Program-made: the position numbers and the translations under genes | Shown here: one piece after another, positions 25,810-34,498 of the stretch | Layout: every line of letters begins with the position of its first letter | Numbering within the stretch: position 1 is the first letter of the stretch | Notes under the pieces: generated by a model | The model's input: only the letters and a program-made list of their open reading frames with translations | What the model was told of the DNA's origin: nothing | The model's database searches: none | Origin: Rhodoblastus sp963828185 | GTDB taxonomy: Bacteria > Pseudomonadota > Alphaproteobacteria > Rhizobiales > Beijerinckiaceae | Direction: 5' to 3' | Length of the DNA stretch: 64,000 nt | Assembly (NCBI GenBank): GCA_963828185.1 | Contig: CAWHDV010000007.1 | Coordinates: 62,001 to 126,000 of the forward strand

Positions 25810-27144
25810 TTACCGAAGCGAAAGCTTCTCGATTAACGATGAATCGAAGCTTACATCGAGCGACCGGCCGTCATGTCCCGTCGCGACGCCCCAGACCATC
25901 CGTCCCGCCGCAATATCCGGCGTCTTCACCAATGTGAAATCATCGGCCCGTCCCACGGAGTTCCGCTCGGTCAGGATGCGCAGCCGCCGCCCGACCTGCG
26001 CGGCGAAATGCCTTTGCTGGGCGCGTTCGCCCGCCTCGCGCAGCCTTGCCGCCCGTTCCTTGACGATGGCCGATGGCGTCGGCGGCATGCGCGCCGCCGG
26101 TGTTCCCGGACGCGGCGAAAACGGGAACACATGCAAAAAACTCAGGCCACAATCCTCGACCAGCGCCAGCGTGCGCGCCGCCATCTCCTCGTCCTCGGTC
26201 GGGAAGCCAGCGATGAGGTCGGCGCCAAACGCCATCTCCGGGCGCAGCCGGCGCAGATTGGCGCAGAAATCGACGGCGTCTCTCCGACTGTGGCGGCGCT
26301 TCATGCGCTTCAGGATCAGATCGTCGCCCGATTGCAGCGAAAGATGGAGATAGGGCGCGAGCCTCTCCTCCTCGGCGAAGGCGGCGAGGAGATCGTCGTC
26401 GGCCTCGATGCAGTCGATCGACGACAGGCGCAGGCGCGGCAGACCGGGCAGATCGCGCAACAGCCGCCGCACCAGGGCGCCGAGTTGACTGGCCCCTGCC
26501 AGATCCCCGCCCCAGGAGGTGAGATCAACGCCGGTGAGGACAATTTCCTGGTGGCCTGCCTCGACGAATATTTTCGCCCGCGCGACGACCTCGTCGGCGG
26601 CAACCGAGCGCGAAGGGCCGCGCCCGAGCGGAATGACGCAGAATGTGCAAGCGTGGTCGCAGCCGTTCTGCACGGCGAGGAAGGCGCGCGTATGGCCATC
26701 GATGCCGGATAGCATCGGCGCGGGCGCGTTTTCGCGCCGCGCGGCCGAGGCGATCGGCCCGACATTCACCCTTGCCTCGAAGGAGCGCCAGCTGAGCGCG
26801 CGGGTTTTTTCCGCATTGCCCATCACATGCGCGACTTCCGGCATGGCGGCGAAACTGTCCGGCTCGATCTGCGCCGCGCAGCCGGTGACGACGATTTTCG
26901 CCTCGGGACGCTCGCGCTTCAGCCGGCGGATCGCCTGCCGCGCCTGGCGCGCCGATTCTGCCGTGACGGCGCAACTGTTGACGACGACGAGGTTCTTTTC
27001 CTCGCCCTCGGCCGCCAATCGCCGGATCATCTCCGATTCGACCAGATTGAGGCGGCAGCCGAAGGTCACGACCTCGACCTTGTCTTTGACCTCGACCTTG
27101 TCTTTGACCTTGACCTTGTCCTGCCCCTCGGCCGGGCTGTTCAT
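25810..27144 (-). CDS. mtaB: tRNA t6A37 methylthiotransferase
   Basis: 444 residues of the radical-SAM methylthiotransferase family. The UPF0004 domain cysteines are in VTFGCRLN, VNSCAVT and VTGCAAQ; the radical-SAM cluster is in NGCDHACTFCVIP; a TRAM-like tail follows. It adds methylthio to t6A at position 37 of ANN-decoding tRNAs. The ATG at 27144 overlaps the dapF stop (ATGA). This start gives about 23 extra residues before the normal N-terminus, made of KDKVEV-type units coded by an 18-bp tandem repeat. The extension is probably translated because no other start lies between. Confidence 0.93.
   Translation of the reverse strand: MNSPAEGQDKVKVKDKVEVKDKVEVVTFGCRLNLVESEMIRRLAAEGEEKNLVVVNSCAVTAESARQARQAIRRLKRERPEAKIVVTGCAAQIEPDSFAAMPEVAHVMGNAEKTRALSWRSFEARVNVGPIASAARRENAPAPMLSGIDGHTRAFLAVQNGCDHACTFCVIPLGRGPSRSVAADEVVARAKIFVEAGHQEIVLTGVDLTSWGGDLAGASQLGALVRRLLRDLPGLPRLRLSSIDCIEADDDLLAAFAEEERLAPYLHLSLQSGDDLILKRMKRRHSRRDAVDFCANLRRLRPEMAFGADLIAGFPTEDEEMAARTLALVEDCGLSFLHVFPFSPRPGTPAARMPPTPSAIVKERAARLREAGERAQQRHFAAQVGRRLRILTERNSVGRADDFTLVKTPDIAAGRMVWGVATGHDGRSLDVSFDSSLIEKLSLR
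27070..27123 (-). repeat. Three tandem 18-bp units at the 5' end of mtaB
   Basis: Units at 27070-27087, 27088-27105 (identical) and 27106-27123 (three differences), plus-strand sequence GACCTCGACCTTGTCTTT. Read on the minus strand they code KDKVEV-like hexapeptides and keep frame at any copy number. Confidence 0.95.
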
Positions 27145-28076
27145 GGCTGGCCTACAGCATCGAAAATCGCCGGATCGATCTTTTGCGTGAACTCCAGTTC
27201 GACCGGCCCGGTCATTTCGACATGCCCGTCGGATTCACGCCAGGCGATGACGAGATTTCCGCCCGGCAGTTCAATGGTGGCGCGGCGCGGCAAGAGGCCC
27301 GCGCGAAAACCCGCGACCAGCGCAGCGCAGGCTGCCGTGCCGCAGGCGAGCGTCAGGCCGGTCCCGCGCTCCCACACCTTCAGCCGCACATGTTCGCTCG
27401 AGAGGACCTGCGCCAGGGAAATATTGGCGCGCTCGGGGAACAGGCGATCGTGCTCCAGCGCCGGGCCGATGGCGGCGAGGTCGAATTTTTCGATCTCCGG
27501 CACGAAGAATATGGCGTGCGGATTGCCCATGCTGACGCAGGAGGCGGGCGGCAGGTTGAATTTCCGGAGATCGACCGCGCCCGTGTCGGCGACGGCGTGG
27601 AGAAGCGGAATGTCGCGCCAGTCGAGGCGCGGCCGGCCCATGTCGACGGTGTAAGACAGCGGCCCTTCGCGGCGAACCACGAGATCGCCGGCGGACGTGG
27701 CGAGGCGGATCGTCGTCGCGCCGGTCTGTTCCGCCAGATAATGCGCGACGCAGCGCGTGCCGTTGCCGCAGGAGGCCGACAGCGAGCCGTCGCGGTTGAA
27801 GATCGTCATGAAGGCGTCCTCATTTTTCGCACGCGGGTCAATGAGGACCATCAGCTGGTCGAAGCCGAGGTTTTCAGCAGCCGCGAGCGCCCGCGCGTCC
27901 TCGCCCCGCGCCGCATAGCCGCTGCCGCGCAGGTCGAGCACGAGGATGGCGTTGCCGGCGCCGTTCATCTTCAAGATCTCCCGGCCCGCCAGCGGATGGC
28001 GGGGCAAGGTGGCGTCGGGCTGCAAATCGGTCATTTCCAAATCGGTCATTTTCTCGGTCAAGGGCCGTGTCCGCAT
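27141..28076 (-). CDS. dapF: Diaminopimelate epimerase
   Basis: 311 residues if started at 28076. It converts L,L- to meso-diaminopimelate for lysine and peptidoglycan. The two catalytic Cys are in SASCGNGTRC and LACGTAACAAL, and the N-terminal KMNGAGNAILVLD is standard. Three in-frame ATGs (28076, 28049, 28034) precede the conserved part. The last two come from a 15-bp tandem duplication, and 28049 has the best upstream GAG. The end overlaps mtaB by four bases. The gene is divergent from the secreted GyrI-like gene. Confidence 0.95.
   Translation of the reverse strand: MRTRPLTEKMTDLEMTDLQPDATLPRHPLAGREILKMNGAGNAILVLDLRGSGYAARGEDARALAAAENLGFDQLMVLIDPRAKNEDAFMTIFNRDGSLSASCGNGTRCVAHYLAEQTGATTIRLATSAGDLVVRREGPLSYTVDMGRPRLDWRDIPLLHAVADTGAVDLRKFNLPPASCVSMGNPHAIFFVPEIEKFDLAAIGPALEHDRLFPERANISLAQVLSSEHVRLKVWERGTGLTLACGTAACAALVAGFRAGLLPRRATIELPGGNLVIAWRESDGHVEMTGPVELEFTQKIDPAIFDAVGQP
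28023..28052 (-). repeat. 15-bp tandem duplication carrying two dapF start codons
   Basis: CAAATCGGTCATTTC (28023-28037) and CAAATCGGTCATTTT (28038-28052), one mismatch. On the minus strand each unit contains an in-frame ATG followed by Thr-Asp-Leu. Confidence 0.9.
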
Positions 28077-28225
28077 TAATATCTGTTCATGTCGGGTTTA
28101 GACGGACTATAGGAGAAAAGACCGCCCTGAGCCATATGGGGGCCGGACGGCAGTGGTTACAATGGCTCAACTGACGGGATCAATTCGCGCGCCGCCGCGC
28201 CGGGCGGGCGCATGGGAGTTCTTCT

Positions 28226-28888
28226 ATGCAGATCGGCAAAATTTTCGCGGGCAGGATTTTTGCGCGCTCGCGCCAAGGCCTGACGCTCCCGCTCCTGGCG
28301 CTGCTGGCCGCTTTCGCCGCCCCCCTGCCCGCGCTGGCGCAGCAGGCGCAGGCGCCGAAAGTCGAAGCGCCCAAGACCGATGCGCCTAAAACCGGAGCGC
28401 CGAAAGTCGCGCCGGCGGAAGACGCCTCGATCAAGACCACCGATGTTGTCGCCCATACCGTCATCGAGACGCATGGCGCCGCCAGCTGGGAAGAAGGCTA
28501 CGCCAAGATCAACGACTCCCTGGCCAAGCTGCGCGCCAGCGCGACAAAGGCCGGCCTGAAGACGCAGGGCCATCCAATGGCCGTCTTCACCGAGACCGAT
28601 GACGCGGGCTTCAAGTTCGACGCCATGCTGCCGGTTGACGCCGCCGCCGACGCCAAGCCCGATCTTGGCGCCGACATTTCGCTGGGCCAGTCGCCGAGCG
28701 GCAAGGCGATCAAGTTCCAGCATCGCGGCGCTTATGACGACATCGACTCGACCTATGAGGCGATCACCGCCTATCTCGACGAGAAGGGGCTCGAGGCGCG
28801 CAACCTGTTCGTCGAGCAATATCTCAATGACGCCAAGGATTCGGGCGACATGGCGCTGCAGGTCGATATTTACGTCTTCCTGAAATAA
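28226..28888 (+). CDS. Secreted GyrI-like domain protein
   Basis: 220 residues. The signal peptide (LTLPLLALLAAFAAPLPALA) ends at about residue 38. A linker of APK-type repeats to about 65 follows, then a GyrI/AraC effector-binding-like domain (PMAVFTETDDAGFKFDAMLPV, IKFQHRGAYDDIDSTYEAI, LQVDIYVFLK). GyrI domains normally bind small ligands in cytoplasmic regulators; an exported copy suggests periplasmic ligand binding. The ATG at 28226 is the chosen start although no strong ribosome site is visible. A shared terminator separates it from leuB. Confidence 0.82.
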   Translation: MQIGKIFAGRIFARSRQGLTLPLLALLAAFAAPLPALAQQAQAPKVEAPKTDAPKTGAPKVAPAEDASIKTTDVVAHTVIETHGAASWEEGYAKINDSLAKLRASATKAGLKTQGHPMAVFTETDDAGFKFDAMLPVDAAADAKPDLGADISLGQSPSGKAIKFQHRGAYDDIDSTYEAITAYLDEKGLEARNLFVEQYLNDAKDSGDMALQVDIYVFLK

Positions 28889-28904
28889 ATCCTGCTCCAC
28901 GCCA

Positions 28905-28935
28905 GAAAAAAGCCCGCCGGACAGCGGGCTTTTTG
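28905..28935. terminator. Bidirectional terminator between the GyrI-like gene and leuB
   Basis: Stem AGCCCGC / GCGGGCT with a 6-base loop, flanked by AAAAAA on the left and TTTTT on the right, so it can act on both converging transcripts. Confidence 0.88.
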
Positions 28936-28939
28936 ATGT

Positions 28940-30046
28940 TCAGAGCGCCTTTTGCAGCGCTGCGACGATGGCGTCGCCCATGGCCGAGGTCGAGATCGTC
29001 GAACGCGCCTCCCCCTTGATGTCGGCGGTGCGCAGGCCCGAGGCCAGCACGTCGGCTATGGCCTTCTCGATCCGGTCGGCGGCGTCCGTCAGGCCGAAAG
29101 AATAACGCAGGGCCATGCCGAAGGAGCCAATCATGGCGATCGGGTTGGCTATGCCCTTGCCGGCGATGTCCGGCGCCGAGCCATGCACGGGTTCGTACAT
29201 CGCCTTGCGCTTGCCCTCCGCATCCGCTTCGCCGAGCGAGGCCGAAGGCAGCATGCCGAGCGAACCCGTGAGCATCGAGGCCACGTCCGACAGCATGTCG
29301 CCGAACAGGTTGTCGGTGACGATCACGTCGAACTGCTTTGGCCAGCGCACCAGCTGCATGCCGAGCGCGTCGGCCAGCATGTGTTCGAGTTTCACGTCGG
29401 CATAGGATTTGACGTGCAGTTCGGAGACCACTTCCTTCCACAGCACGCCGGACTTCATCACATTGTGCTTTTCCGACGAGGTCACCTTGTTGGTGCGCTT
29501 GCGCGCCAGCTCAAAGGCCACGGCGGCGATGCGCTCGATCTCGTAGGTGTCGTACACCTGTGTGTCGATGGCGCGCTTCTGGCCGTTGCCGAGGTCGATG
29601 ATTTCCTTCGGCTCGCCGAAATAGACGCCGCCGGTCAGTTCGCGCACGATCATGATGTCGAGGCCCTCGACGATCTCGCGCTTGAGCGCCGAGGCGTCGG
29701 CGAGCGCCGGATAGCAGACGGCCGGGCGCAGGTTGGCGAACAGGCCCAGATCCTTGCGCAGGCGCAAAAGCCCGGCCTCGGGGCGCACGTCATAAGGCAC
29801 ATTGGCCCATTTCGGCCCGCCGACGGCGGCGAGCATCACCGCGTCGGCCTTTTGCGCCAGCGCCATGTCGCTTTCGCTGATCGCCACGCCGTGCGCGTCA
29901 TAGGCCGAGCCGCCGACCAGGCCTTTTTCGAATTCGAACGAGGCGAGCCCGGCGGCGGAAATCGCCTGCGCGACCTTTTCGACTTCCGCTGTGACTTCGG
30001 GACCGATGCCGTCGCCCGGCAGCAGGAAAATATTGTAGCTGGCCAT
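28940..30046 (-). CDS. leuB: 3-isopropylmalate dehydrogenase
   Basis: 368 residues of the isocitrate/isopropylmalate dehydrogenase family. It oxidises and decarboxylates 3-isopropylmalate with NAD+ in leucine synthesis. Key stretches are FLLPGDGIGPEV at the N-terminus, RELTGGVYFGEP, VTDNLFGDMLSD with the metal-binding Asp, and EPVHGSAPDIAGKG. The ATG at 30046 follows AGAGGCGG; a further 47 upstream codons are open but not family-like. It is a single gene here, without leuC or leuD. Confidence 0.97.
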   Translation of the reverse strand: MASYNIFLLPGDGIGPEVTAEVEKVAQAISAAGLASFEFEKGLVGGSAYDAHGVAISESDMALAQKADAVMLAAVGGPKWANVPYDVRPEAGLLRLRKDLGLFANLRPAVCYPALADASALKREIVEGLDIMIVRELTGGVYFGEPKEIIDLGNGQKRAIDTQVYDTYEIERIAAVAFELARKRTNKVTSSEKHNVMKSGVLWKEVVSELHVKSYADVKLEHMLADALGMQLVRWPKQFDVIVTDNLFGDMLSDVASMLTGSLGMLPSASLGEADAEGKRKAMYEPVHGSAPDIAGKGIANPIAMIGSFGMALRYSFGLTDAADRIEKAIADVLASGLRTADIKGEARSTISTSAMGDAIVAALQKAL

Positions 30047-30146
30047 GATCCGCCTCTTGTTGCAGGCGCCTTTTTCGCGCCAAATCTCGCGCCTTGCTAA
30101 ACTCGGCGAGGGAGCTTGGCAAGAAATTTGGGGGGTGGGCCGGACG

Positions 30147-30176
30147 CAAAAATCCCGCGAGCCAAGGCTCGCGGGA
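30147..30176 (-). terminator. Terminator of porin gene 1
   Basis: On the minus strand an 11-bp perfect stem, TCCCGCGAGCC / GGCTCGCGGGA with a 2-base loop, is followed by TTTTTG. The stem is almost the same as that of the second porin gene. Confidence 0.9.
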
Positions 30177-30223
30177 CTGGATTTCACGCCATGACGGCGC
30201 CGATTGCTCTCGGCAAAAAACGA

Positions 30224-31909
30224 TCAGAACTTGTAACGAAGGCCGACCGTCGGAGCGATGTTGTTGTCGTAGTAATAGGGAACGCCCGGGCCGTGGGGAA
30301 CGGCGATGGCCAGGCCGCCGGTGACGTCGGAATAGGTGATGCCGGCGTACATGTCGAAACGCTTGGTAAAGTGATAATCCGCATAGAGCGAAACTTCGTC
30401 GAGCGTGCCCGCGCAGGAAGAGCGGAAACCGGCGGCGGCGTTGCACACTCCCGGTTCGCGGAAGTCGTTCTGCAGTTCATGATAGTAGGAGAGGGTGATT
30501 TCCGTCTTGGGATTGTATGCGTATCTCACGCCCGTCCAGAACACTTGCACAATCTTGGCCGAATCGAGATTGTTATCTTCGACGCCGCTCAGGAGATAGC
30601 CGCCTTGGGCCGAGGCGCCGACGCCCAAGGGGTCAGCCGGATTATGCATCAGGATATGTTCGTAGCCGCCGAAGAGCTTGAACTGATCCCAGGTATATTT
30701 GGCGGCGACCATGACCGCGGTGTTGTCGGTGACGATGCCATATTCGGTATTGTTGGGGTTGATCAGATTGGCCCCGGTGATTTGCTTCTGATTGATGCTG
30801 TTGACTGTCGACTGATAGGGCTGCGTCGGGCTCGCGGGTCCCAGCAAGGGATTGACGACGCTGATCCCCTGGTTGACGTGCTGGACGACGACATCGGCAG
30901 CGAAGCCGCCGTAGGTTCCGCCGAGATCGAAGCCGAAGGCGTCGTTATGCGCCGCTTCCGACGTGCAGGTCGCAGCCGTCCAGGCGGCGGTGGAAGCGGA
31001 ATTGGCGTAACCGCAACCGCCCGTTCCGTCGGCGAATTTATACATCGCGCCGAAATGGACCGGGCCATATTCGATGCGATATTTCACGGCATCGTCCCAG
31101 CGGGTGTCCTGGGTGTCGCCGCCGCCGGCCGTCAGGCCGTTATAGCCGACGAACGAGAAGGAATAGGCGCCGTCGGCGGGATCGTACTGAAGCACCGCGT
31201 CGGTGCCTAGCGCCCGTTGACGGCCGAAGGTCAGCGTGCCGAAAGTCTCGGACCCCAGACCGGCATAAAGTTCGTCGTTGAAGGCCTGGCCCGCGCGCGC
31301 GCCGTCGCCCACATAGGAATAGGCGCTCCTGGGGAGGCCGTTGTTGATGGTGTTGGTGGCCGCCATGTTGGCGAGCTGGCCAGACTGCGGATTGATGCCG
31401 GTCGAAGCATTGAACACACCGAACCAGCCGGGCAGAATTTCTTCCTTGCCTTTGAGGCCCAGTCCCGTCTGCGACAGGTTGTTCTGCGCAAGCAGGAACT
31501 GAGAATGGTTGCCGTTCTTGTTGACCAGCGATTCGCCTTCATAGTTGACGCCGTTTTCCGCAATGCCGTGGCTGACCCAACCCACGCCGACGTCATACGC
31601 GCCATAGAGCGTGATGCCGTGCCAGGTCAGCGGGCCTTCGTCGCTCAGAACTTCCAGCGGGCCCTTGGTGATCATCCCGACGTAAAACTCCGGCGCCGGC
31701 TGCTGTGCGGCCGCGCTGGGCTGCTGCTGCTTCTTCTCTTCGGCGGCCTGGCGCTTTTCGAGCCTGTTCAGGCGCTTCTCGAGCGCCGCGTTCTGCTTCT
31801 TGAGCGCGACGGATTGCGCCTTGAGAGCGCCGATCTCGTCGGCGCGCGCGGCGCCAGAGGCGGTGAGTATCGCAATGACGGCGGCAGCCGCCAAAAACTG
31901 GTTCTTCAT
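30224..31909 (-). CDS. Outer-membrane porin (paralogue 1)
   Basis: 561 residues. The signal peptide MKNQFLAAAAVIAILTASGAARA is cut before DE. A coiled coil of Leu/Lys heptads follows (LKKQNAALEKRLNRLEKRQA), then a 16-strand-type porin barrel with GTLTFGRQRALGTD, the Tyr/Gly-rich strands FGAMYKFADG and KYTWDQFKLFGGYEH, and a C-terminal Phe (VGLRYKF) as in outer-membrane proteins. It forms a diffusion pore; the coiled coil probably projects to or binds peptidoglycan. The ATG at 31909 follows GGAGAAGAG. It is paralogous to the next gene upstream. Confidence 0.93.
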   Translation of the reverse strand: MKNQFLAAAAVIAILTASGAARADEIGALKAQSVALKKQNAALEKRLNRLEKRQAAEEKKQQQPSAAAQQPAPEFYVGMITKGPLEVLSDEGPLTWHGITLYGAYDVGVGWVSHGIAENGVNYEGESLVNKNGNHSQFLLAQNNLSQTGLGLKGKEEILPGWFGVFNASTGINPQSGQLANMAATNTINNGLPRSAYSYVGDGARAGQAFNDELYAGLGSETFGTLTFGRQRALGTDAVLQYDPADGAYSFSFVGYNGLTAGGGDTQDTRWDDAVKYRIEYGPVHFGAMYKFADGTGGCGYANSASTAAWTAATCTSEAAHNDAFGFDLGGTYGGFAADVVVQHVNQGISVVNPLLGPASPTQPYQSTVNSINQKQITGANLINPNNTEYGIVTDNTAVMVAAKYTWDQFKLFGGYEHILMHNPADPLGVGASAQGGYLLSGVEDNNLDSAKIVQVFWTGVRYAYNPKTEITLSYYHELQNDFREPGVCNAAAGFRSSCAGTLDEVSLYADYHFTKRFDMYAGITYSDVTGGLAIAVPHGPGVPYYYDNNIAPTVGLRYKF

Positions 31910-32202
31910 GCTCTTCTCCAGGCCAGGCCGCGGGACGGAAAGAGCATTCGGTAAGTCGAATACATTTCCAATCGCGACTCAGATTTCATTAAAGCCTTGG
32001 TAACAATGACGCCCGTCACAGAGAAGTCCATAGTTTGGTCACAAAGCGCCTGCTGGGGAGCAATTGTGGTCAAATCACTGTTTTTTGCCTTTTTTCCGTG
32101 CATTTCGGCTTTGCGGCGCATGCACGGCGATAAAAAAGTTTGGCTATGTAACTGATTTGCCACATCCGCTTTGCGGCGTGAACGACAGCCACCGAGACTG
32201 GC
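31910..32202. other. Region between the two porin genes
   Basis: About 290 bases, AT-richer than average, with no gene. It is the upstream control region of porin 1; I see no clear operator. Confidence 0.45.
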
Positions 32203-32234
32203 AAAAAAAATCCCGCGAGCCGAAGCTCGCGGGA
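32203..32234 (-). terminator. Terminator of porin gene 2
   Basis: Minus-strand stem TCCCGCGAGC / GCTCGCGGGA with a 4-base loop, then eight T. It matches the porin 1 terminator, evidence that the duplicated unit included the 3' end. Confidence 0.92.
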
Positions 32235-32277
32235 TTTGTTTTCAACCGATCAGGTTCGTCCGGTTTCGGGAAACCGA

Positions 32278-33948
32278 TCAGAACGAGAAGCGCGCGCCAA
32301 CCGTCGGGGCGAAGTTGGCGGTGTAAAGGTAGCCGGAGGCCATGCCGCCGGTGACGCCGGACACCATGAAGCCGCCGTACATGTCGAAGCGCTTGGTGAA
32401 GTGGTAGTCGACATAGGCCGAAACCGCATTCAAGCCGCCCGAGCAAGTGCCGGAGCGCGGCGCCGACGAGTTCGGGTTGGTCGCATTGAGGCGCGCCAGG
32501 CCGCAAGTCGCGAGGTTGGCGGTCGTTCCGTAGCCGTTCTGGCCTTCATGATAGTAGGCGATCGTGAATTCGGTCTTGGGATCCCAGGCGTATTTCGCGC
32601 CAACCCATTCCGTCTGCAAGATCTTGGTGTGCGGGAAAGCGCCATTGTTGACCGAGACGATGGAATAGTCGCCCTGTCCGCTGTTGGCGCCGATGCCGGC
32701 CCGATCGCTCGGGTTCTTGTACTGGTCATTGGCGTAACCGGCATAGAACTTGAACTGGTTCCAGCTGTATTTGCCGGCGACCATGAAGCTGTCGAGGTCG
32801 GCCACGGTGCCGCCGAGGCCCTGGTTGCCCAGGGTGTTTTCGGCGGGGTTGACGCCGTTCGCAGCAAGCGGGGCGGTGCCGAGCGTGCTGTAGGTGATCG
32901 CCTGGTTGAAGTGGCTGTACACGCCATCCAGCGAGAAGCCATACAGTTCGCCGCCGAGGTCGAACTGGTAGCCGTCGTTGTGGCTGGCGCAGGACGTGCC
33001 GATCGGGCCGCACTGCGGAGCGGTGGCCGTGGGAGCAGCGGCCGCCACGCCAGCGCTGCCGTCCTTGAACTTGTACAGGGCGCCGAAATGAGCCGGGCCG
33101 TATTCGAGGCGATACTTGATGGTGTCGTCGAGACGGCCGAGGTCGGTTTCGCCGAGGCCGGCGACCGGCGTCCCGGAGTAGCCGATCACGGAATAGTCGT
33201 AAGCGCCGCCGGCGGGATCATAGACGCTGATCAAGTCGTTCGACAGCGACTTCTGGCGGCCGAAGGTCAGCTGGCCGAAGGTCTTGGAGGCGAGACCGGC
33301 GTAGAGCTGGTCGTTGAAGGCCTGGCCGCCGCGCGTGCCGTCGGCGTTCATCGACTGGTTGCGGATGTCAACGCCATTGTTGGCGACCTGCGAACCAGGC
33401 GCGTTGGCCAGCTGGCCGGACTGCGGGTTGAAGCCGGTGTTGGCGTAGAAAATGCCGGACAGGCCGGGCAGGATCTCTTCCGAGCCCTTGATGCCAATGC
33501 TGGTCTGCGACAGGCCGCTCGGCATGATGCCGAAATTGGCGCGGTTGTAGTATTTCTGCAGCAGCGTATCGCCGGCATAGAAGCCGCCGCTGTTGGTGGC
33601 GCCGTGGGTGGCGTAGCCGAGGCCGGCGTCGAGGGTGCCGAAAATGCAGATGCCGTGGAAGCAGACCGGACCTTCATCCGAAATCACTTCCAGCGGGCCC
33701 TTGGTGACCATGCCCATGAAGGAGTCGGGAGCGGCCTTTTCGCCGCGCGACGCCTGCAGAGTCTTCTGCTTCCGCTCGTCGGCGGCCTGCTTCTTCTCGA
33801 GCTTGTTGAGGCGCTTTTCCAGCGCCGCATTCTGCTTCTTCAGCGCGATCGACTGCGTCTTGAGATTGCTGATCTCGTCGGCGCTGGCGGCGCCGGTGGC
33901 CGTCAGGATCGCCACGATGGCGGCGGCCGCCATAAACTTGTTCTTCAT
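32278..33948 (-). CDS. Outer-membrane porin (paralogue 2)
   Basis: 556 residues. The signal peptide MKNKFMAAAAIVAILTATGAASA is nearly identical in layout to porin 1. The coiled coil (ALKKQNAALEKRLNKLEKKQA) follows, then the barrel (GQLTFGRQKSLSND, FGALYKFKDG, KYSWNQFKFYAGYA) ending in VGARFSF. A Cys pair, CFHGIC, lies at about residue 90 and is absent from porin 1. The ATG at 33948 follows GGAG by seven bases. The two genes lie in tandem, each with its own terminator, so they can be expressed separately. Confidence 0.93.
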   Translation of the reverse strand: MKNKFMAAAAIVAILTATGAASADEISNLKTQSIALKKQNAALEKRLNKLEKKQAADERKQKTLQASRGEKAAPDSFMGMVTKGPLEVISDEGPVCFHGICIFGTLDAGLGYATHGATNSGGFYAGDTLLQKYYNRANFGIMPSGLSQTSIGIKGSEEILPGLSGIFYANTGFNPQSGQLANAPGSQVANNGVDIRNQSMNADGTRGGQAFNDQLYAGLASKTFGQLTFGRQKSLSNDLISVYDPAGGAYDYSVIGYSGTPVAGLGETDLGRLDDTIKYRLEYGPAHFGALYKFKDGSAGVAAAAPTATAPQCGPIGTSCASHNDGYQFDLGGELYGFSLDGVYSHFNQAITYSTLGTAPLAANGVNPAENTLGNQGLGGTVADLDSFMVAGKYSWNQFKFYAGYANDQYKNPSDRAGIGANSGQGDYSIVSVNNGAFPHTKILQTEWVGAKYAWDPKTEFTIAYYHEGQNGYGTTANLATCGLARLNATNPNSSAPRSGTCSGGLNAVSAYVDYHFTKRFDMYGGFMVSGVTGGMASGYLYTANFAPTVGARFSF

Positions 33949-34498
33949 GCCCATCTCCAAATGTGCGAGCTGGCGTCGTGTGAAAGCCAACTGTTCCAGC
34001 CCGAAAACCGCGGCGGCGCCGCAGCCCCCTCGAAAACCGGTCGCGCCGGGACGAGGACCGTCCGGGGCGACGACTAAGGGATATGACGTAGCCCAGGTTT
34101 CTGGCAATCGGATCAGGGCTTAAAAGTGTCGTTTATGCGCGAAACAATTGAAGTGTTGCCATAATACAATATCGAATGTGGCAATGCAGCAAATAAACCC
34201 GCCGCTTTATGACTGTTTAATGACGGCCACCGCAAGAGGCAAGAGTTTCTGGCGTCAAACCGTCATAACACTGACAACAGATCGCTCCTGCGCCGGATGG
34301 ATGCGTCTATTCGTAGTCCCGCATTCAATTTGATCCTCGAAAATGAGAATTCCTTGCGGCGCTCCGGAAGTCAGACGGCGTTTCGGCGTACCGCCAGCCC
34401 GGCGCGCGCAAAAGATGGCCGGCCGCGATCACTCGCGGCCGGCCAAAGAGGCGGGGATATCGGAACAGCGGCGAGCGCCCAAAGTCGCGCGCGAAAAC
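33949..34498. other. Long non-coding region upstream of porin 2
   Basis: About 550 bases between the porin 2 start and the end of the Cys-rich protein gene. The part at 34100-34350 is clearly AT-richer. No gene is supported. It should contain the porin 2 promoter and holds the inverted repeat at 34156-34184. Confidence 0.5.
34156..34184. repeat. Inverted repeat TTGCCA-N17-TGGCAA
   Basis: Perfect 6-bp arms (TTGCCA 34156-34161, TGGCAA 34179-34184) within an AT-rich stretch about 210 bases upstream of porin 2. The size suits a dimeric regulator site, but the arms are short. Confidence 0.3.

Noticed and set aside
27070..27123. Tandem repeat as a possible CRISPR fragment
   Set aside because: Units are contiguous without spacers, only 18 bp, and lie inside mtaB in frame.
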